Shown: positions 59,339-64,000 of the stretch, piece after piece
Position numbering within the stretch: position 1 is the first letter of the stretch
How the letters are laid out: the number at the start of each line of letters is the position of its first letter
Assembly (NCBI GenBank): GCA_029551145.1
Contig: JAKPGA010000069.1
Location: forward strand, 44,051-108,050
Direction of reading: 5' to 3'
Length of the DNA: 64,000 nt
Source: Thermotogota bacterium
GTDB lineage: Bacteria > Thermotogota > Thermotogae > Thermotogales > DSM-5069
Translations under genes and position numbers: made by a program
The notes under the pieces: generated by a model
Database searches by the model: none
What the model saw: only the letters and a program-made list of their open reading frames with translations
What the model was told of the DNA's origin: nothing

Positions 59339-61231
59339 CTACACCAATCTTATCCATACGACCATCGGTCCCGCATCTCTGTTTGCCCATAGGCAATATG
59401 GAATGAGTGTAAATTCGACAGGCTTATCGGCCTCTATTTTGCTAACTGGCACGTAAAGTTTGCCTTTCCAATAGTCCATATCGTAGGCAAATCCCTTACC
59501 ATGGATCGAAGTCACTGCACCAAGAGCATCAATGTTCCCGTATTTAGTCTCCAGTTCTGGCTGCTCATAATTTACCCTCAAGGCACGAACCTCGAAATTG
59601 TTATCAGCAGCTTCTGCACAATACACAACTGGGCCTCTCTTAACAGCAGCTCTGCCTCTGTTTTCTTCTACAAAAGGATGACTTCGAACCAGTTCAACTG
59701 GCATTGAGAAAGATAGATCCACTGAATCACCTGTTTTCCATATTCTTCTCAGTTCAACGTAACCATTCTTTGGCTTAACATGTACACTCTCACCGTTCAA
59801 TCTAACTGAGAAATCTTCAGTCCAACCTGGTATTCTCAAAAAGACTGATATTTCTTCTGTGGGGTCACATCTGTCAAAATGAATTCTCACTTCCTCAGAC
59901 CAGGGATAATCCGTTTCCATAGTTATTCGTAGGTGCCCAAAACGCGTATTGAAATCCGCTTTACTTTCTTCATAAAAGTTCACGAACACCTTCGACTCAT
60001 CCTTTGCCAGTGAATATATGTACCCGGGTAGGGAAGTGATGAGCCTTGCTATATTCGGTGGGCAACAGGCGCACTCAAACCATTCTTTTCTTCTGTGTGT
60101 GCCATCACTTTCCAGTGGATTGTCGTAGAAATAATGCCTTCCATCCAAAGAAATGCCTGAGAGCAACCCGTTGTAAAGCACCTGCTCCATCGTATCTACG
60201 TATTTACCATCAGCGGTTGCCAAGAACATCCTGTAATTCCACATAAAGCTTGCGATTGCCGCACAGGTCTCTGTATATGCTCTTTTGTTTGGCAGTTCGT
60301 ATTCTTTACCAAAAGCCTCCCACTCGGATCGAGAGCCACACCCGCCTGTGATGTGCATCTTCTTTTGCACAAGATCGTTCCAAAGTCTTTCAAGGGCTTT
60401 CCAGAGGTCTTTAGCACCTGTCTCAAGATAAACATCAGCGGCACCGCAGCATAAATACAGCATTCTGACCGCATGCCCAGCAAGTTCGTCGAGTTCGACA
60501 AAAGGTTTGTGATCGACAAAATACTCTGGTGTTATACCTGGGTATTTCGAACTGCTTGCGTAACCTTTTCCCCGCGCACGCACAAAATAATCTGCGAGCT
60601 TCAGGTATCTTGAATCTCCTGTTTCTCTGTACAATTCAACAAGTGCCATCTCAACCTCGGGATGACCATCGAGTTCTGGTCTTTTGTTCGGTCCAAAAAC
60701 GCTATCTATGTGATCGGCAAATCTTCTTGCCACTTCAAACAAAGTGTCCTCGCCGGTTAGTCTTTTATTTGCAATCGCCGCTTGAATTAGGTGACCAGCA
60801 CAATACATTTCATGAGACCAACCAAGATCTGTCCACCTTTCGCTTTTTTTGTCCTTCGGATAATAACTGTCGATATAGCCATCGTCATCCTGTGCAGCCT
60901 TGATCTCCTGAATGGCAAACTTGAGAGCTTGTCTGAGTTTTTCATTTGCTTTTGTTGCAAGAAGAAAGGAAACTGCTTCAGCCCATTTGTGAACATCGGT
61001 ATCATTGAAACGAAAACCTTGGAAAGATCCCTTCTTCTTACCGGATGCAAATCTCAGGTTATCCATCCGTCCTGTTTTTTCCAAAAGATCATACATCGTT
61101 GCAAGTGTTACTCGATCTGCCCTTTCAAGATAATCCCCTAAAAAACCAAAGATTCGAACACTGGATATTTCCACGCCTTTCAAGACTGCAAAAGGACTTC
61201 TCTGCACATCAACGGGTAATCTTTCACCCAT
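59339..61231 (-). CDS. GH127 beta-L-arabinofuranosidase-like (DUF1680)
   Basis: TETCA and ECACCPPNIARL Zn/Cys active-site motifs. Confidence 0.9.
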   Translation of the reverse strand: MGERLPVDVQRSPFAVLKGVEISSVRIFGFLGDYLERADRVTLATMYDLLEKTGRMDNLRFASGKKKGSFQGFRFNDTDVHKWAEAVSFLLATKANEKLRQALKFAIQEIKAAQDDDGYIDSYYPKDKKSERWTDLGWSHEMYCAGHLIQAAIANKRLTGEDTLFEVARRFADHIDSVFGPNKRPELDGHPEVEMALVELYRETGDSRYLKLADYFVRARGKGYASSSKYPGITPEYFVDHKPFVELDELAGHAVRMLYLCCGAADVYLETGAKDLWKALERLWNDLVQKKMHITGGCGSRSEWEAFGKEYELPNKRAYTETCAAIASFMWNYRMFLATADGKYVDTMEQVLYNGLLSGISLDGRHYFYDNPLESDGTHRRKEWFECACCPPNIARLITSLPGYIYSLAKDESKVFVNFYEESKADFNTRFGHLRITMETDYPWSEEVRIHFDRCDPTEEISVFLRIPGWTEDFSVRLNGESVHVKPKNGYVELRRIWKTGDSVDLSFSMPVELVRSHPFVEENRGRAAVKRGPVVYCAEAADNNFEVRALRVNYEQPELETKYGNIDALGAVTSIHGKGFAYDMDYWKGKLYVPVSKIEADKPVEFTLIPYCLWANRDAGPMVVWIRLV

Positions 61232-61254
61232 CTTTCTTACCTCCCTTCAATCGA

Positions 61255-62103
61255 TCACTTCATACCTGTCATGACAATGCCGCGTTGGAAATAATTCTGC
61301 CCTATGAAATAAATAACAATCGGAGGAATCATAATCACCGAAGATGCTGCCATCAAAAGGTTCCATTTCGTGCTGTAAGCCCCTCGAAATATAGTCAATC
61401 CGACAGCCAAAGTATATTTTTTCGCATCATTCAGGTAAATAATGGGTCCCATCAGGTCTCCCCAAACACCAAGAAAAGTGAATACAGCTACGGTTATAAG
61501 TGCAGGTTTAGACAAAGGTACAACGATCTTCCATAAGACTTGCCATGGTGTTGCTCCATCAAGATAAGCAGCCTCATCAAGTTCGATTGGCAGACCCGCG
61601 AAAAATTGTCTGAGCATGAAAATGTAATAAGCACTACCACCGAACCAAGCTGGGACCGTCAATGGTAGGTAAGTATTTACAAAACCAAGTGATTTCCAAA
61701 GAATGAAGGTTGGGATTAGCGTAACGGCATACGGTATCATCAAAGAAGTCAAGATTATGAAGAACAAAAGATCTCTGCCACGCCAACGAAGTCTGGAAAA
61801 TGCAAATGCAGCCATTGGTGCAGTTAATAGCGTACCAGCCTCGACAAACACCAATACAATCAGTGTGTTGAAAAGATATCTGAAAAACGGCATAGCAGTC
61901 AAAGCTTGAGGATAGTTCTGCCAGCGAAATGGTTTTGGGATCCACTCCAGTGGCATCCTGAAAATCTGACCAGTAGACATCAATGAACTTCTAACCAGCC
62001 ACAAAAAAGGCATGAGATATATTACCGATCCCAGAACCAACACGATGAATGTAACAGTCTTTCCTGTTAGAAAAGTTGTCCTCCTTCCTCCAAGACTTGC
62101 CAC
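61255..62103 (-). CDS. Carbohydrate ABC transporter permease (MalG-like)
   Basis: EAAYLDGATPWQVLWKIVVPLSKPAL EAA loop. Confidence 0.93.
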   Translation of the reverse strand: MASLGGRRTTFLTGKTVTFIVLVLGSVIYLMPFLWLVRSSLMSTGQIFRMPLEWIPKPFRWQNYPQALTAMPFFRYLFNTLIVLVFVEAGTLLTAPMAAFAFSRLRWRGRDLLFFIILTSLMIPYAVTLIPTFILWKSLGFVNTYLPLTVPAWFGGSAYYIFMLRQFFAGLPIELDEAAYLDGATPWQVLWKIVVPLSKPALITVAVFTFLGVWGDLMGPIIYLNDAKKYTLAVGLTIFRGAYSTKWNLLMAASSVIMIPPIVIYFIGQNYFQRGIVMTGMK

Positions 62104-62121
62104 TTTTTACACCTCCAGGAA

Positions 62122-63003
62122 TTATTTTCTCAGTGCTTCGTAATAAACCCAGTACCGTGATGTCCTAAATATGATGACGGTTAAGCATATAATTATCGCG
62201 AAGATTATCACCGACAAAGCGCATGCGTACCCCATTTTTCCATACTGAAATCCTGTGAGAAAGATATAGTACGTGTAGAACATACTTGAGTAATTCGGAC
62301 CACCGCTGGTCATAATATATGCCTGTGTAAATCCACCTTGCAATGCACCTATAACACCCATGAGCAGGTTGAAGAATATGGTAGGTGTCATCATGGGTAT
62401 GGTCACGTGACACAATTTGTGCCACCAGGTTGCGCCGTCAAGCATGGCTGCCTCGTAAAGATATTCTGGTATTCCCTGTAGTCCAGCAAGGAAAATCGTT
62501 ATTGTGTAACCTATGGTCCAGGTACTCATCACAATAAAGGCTGGTATCACTTGTTTCTCATCGTATATCCATCTGAGTGCCGGCAATCCTATCGATTTGA
62601 AAATATGGTTCAATAAGCCAAACTGTGGGTGGTACAGCGTCAACCAAACCATTGCGACCGCAACAGATGGTGTGATCGATGGTATAAAGAAGAATGTTCT
62701 AAACAGTGATCTTCCAGGGACTTTCACATTCAACAGTAGTGCCCAGAAAAAACTAACAAGCAAGCCAGCGACTACACTTCCAATGGCGTAATAGAAAGTT
62801 ACGAAAAGCGACTTTTTGAATATGAAGTCATTGAAGAGTTTTGCGTAGTTTTCCCATCCTATCCATTGAGGTTTACCTGCGAGTGACCAGTTCGTGAAAC
62901 TCATAAAAATCGCCGCGATTGTTGGACCCAAGACCCACAAAAAGTATCCAACAATTCCAGGAAGAGCAAGCATAATACCCCATTTTGTCTCGAATTTCTT
63001 CAA
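62122..63003 (-). CDS. Carbohydrate ABC transporter permease (MalF-like)
   Basis: YEAAMLDGATWWHKLCHVTIPMMTPTIFFN. Confidence 0.93.
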   Translation of the reverse strand: MKKFETKWGIMLALPGIVGYFLWVLGPTIAAIFMSFTNWSLAGKPQWIGWENYAKLFNDFIFKKSLFVTFYYAIGSVVAGLLVSFFWALLLNVKVPGRSLFRTFFFIPSITPSVAVAMVWLTLYHPQFGLLNHIFKSIGLPALRWIYDEKQVIPAFIVMSTWTIGYTITIFLAGLQGIPEYLYEAAMLDGATWWHKLCHVTIPMMTPTIFFNLLMGVIGALQGGFTQAYIMTSGGPNYSSMFYTYYIFLTGFQYGKMGYACALSVIIFAIIICLTVIIFRTSRYWVYYEALRK

Positions 63004-63078
63004 AGGACTTCACACTCCTTGTATGAAATGAGAGGGGGCAATGACTCTCCCCCTCTGATCAAGTTGTGATGAAAATGA

Positions 63079-64000
63079 TCATTTGTCGTATCTTCCAGCC
63101 AAGAGCGGTTTAATCTTGGCAGCAGCTTCTTTACAGACCTTTGATATATCCTCTTGACCGTAGAATATCCTACTCATTTCCTGGACAACAATTGTATTTA
63201 TCTCTGCAACATTCTTTAGATAGGCATTAGGATATGGTTTTGCATACCCATAGTAGTTGACAACGGCTTCCTTATACTCTTTGGGATGTACCTGCGGGTT
63301 CAACCATTTGTTGATGTATTCCTCTTTTGTGTACCAGTCAAGCGTTGTAGGTTGCCACAGACCGCTTCTGATCACTTCCACGACTTGATCTGGGTTTTCA
63401 ATGAACTTGTAGAATTCCCAAGCAGCTTGCAACACCTCAGGGTCATTCTTAACTGCATCTTTGAATATTCCAATGGGAGCACCTTCCACACCAGTCACCG
63501 GATTCTTCATGTACGGCAATGGTGCTACACCAAATCTCATGCCCTCTTCTTTGGCGATTTGAGCGGCTTCCTGCATTGCCCACTGACCGTCAAGGACCAT
63601 TGCAACCTGCCCTGTTTGCAGCGCAACATTCAAGCTTGGGAAGGCATCGGCTGCCGCAGGGGCTATCGCAGCGTAGTCCTTGTAGATCAGGTTGTATATC
63701 TTTTGAATTGCTTCAATGGTTGCTGGCGAATCAAGCATCACCTGTTGCCCGTTTTCGTCTACTATGTCTCCCCCGTTGGACCAGAGCAGAGGGTACAAAA
63801 CCCATGGACTCGTTCCCCCACCACCGATTGCTGCTCCGTACTGCACGATGTTCTTGGCGTCAAATCCTGGGTCGCCTGGTCTTCTGCCTTTGTTATCAAA
63901 TGTCAGTTTCTTTGCAGTCTCAACAAACTTATCCCAGGTCCATTCTTCTGGTTTTGTTGGAGGATATGGCACCTTTGCCTTGTCGAACAAATCTTTGTTG
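63079..64000 (-). CDS. Carbohydrate ABC transporter substrate-binding protein (5' end outside window)
   Basis: TKPEEWTWDKFVETAKKL...VALQTGQVAMVLDGQWAMQEAAQIAKEE; frame open to window edge. Confidence 0.9.
   Translation of the reverse strand, partial: NKDLFDKAKVPYPPTKPEEWTWDKFVETAKKLTFDNKGRRPGDPGFDAKNIVQYGAAIGGGGTSPWVLYPLLWSNGGDIVDENGQQVMLDSPATIEAIQKIYNLIYKDYAAIAPAAADAFPSLNVALQTGQVAMVLDGQWAMQEAAQIAKEEGMRFGVAPLPYMKNPVTGVEGAPIGIFKDAVKNDPEVLQAAWEFYKFIENPDQVVEVIRSGLWQPTTLDWYTKEEYINKWLNPQVHPKEYKEAVVNYYGYAKPYPNAYLKNVAEINTIVVQEMSRIFYGQEDISKVCKEAAAKIKPLLAGRYDK

Noticed and set aside
1-64000. CRISPR arrays, tRNA/rRNA genes, transposons, prophage
   Set aside because: No regularly spaced repeats, tRNA-like cloverleaf/TTCGA arms, transposase or phage proteins were recognised; an undetected small RNA gene cannot be excluded without a covariance-model scan.

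Overview
Protein-coding-dense bacterial chromosome segment. Gene content and order (speD/speE/XRE, rnr, cheB, Liv and Opp transporters, arabinose genes) suggest a Thermotogales member, probably Pseudothermotoga-like; this is inference only. No rRNA, tRNA, CRISPR array or transposase was recognised. Main blocks: (i) cysS(partial)-glyA; (ii) a long minus-strand operon XRE-speD-speE-prmA-DUF501-ECF sigma-anti-sigma-RseB-like-radical SAM-hisS; (iii) dCMP deaminase, 2-oxoacid:ferredoxin oxidoreductase beta/gamma, dgkA, cheB, LysM/M23; (iv) a long minus-strand run mnmA-rhomboid-gatA-gatB-OMP-like-hemW-flavin reductase-nrnA-giant GGDEF protein-rnr-hydrolase; (v) an SBP-GAF-HD-GYP sensor; (vi) a sulfur-relay operon TusA-YeeE-DsrE-DsrF-DsrH ending in an ArsR-type HTH fused to a TusA domain; (vii) a PEPCK/HprK-like P-loop protein; (viii) livKHMGF-gnd; (ix) an arabinose/peptide utilisation island: FGGY kinase, isomerase, GH51, Opp transporter, glycyl-radical enzyme plus activase, Xaa-Pro peptidase, GH127 beta-L-arabinofuranosidase, sugar ABC transporter. 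The two most interesting candidates are the TusA-fused ArsR regulator at the end of a thiosulfate/sulfur-relay operon, and a possible hydroxyproline-arabinoside (plant extensin-type) catabolic locus flanked by AraR-like operator palindromes in an unusual 0.88-kb non-coding gap.
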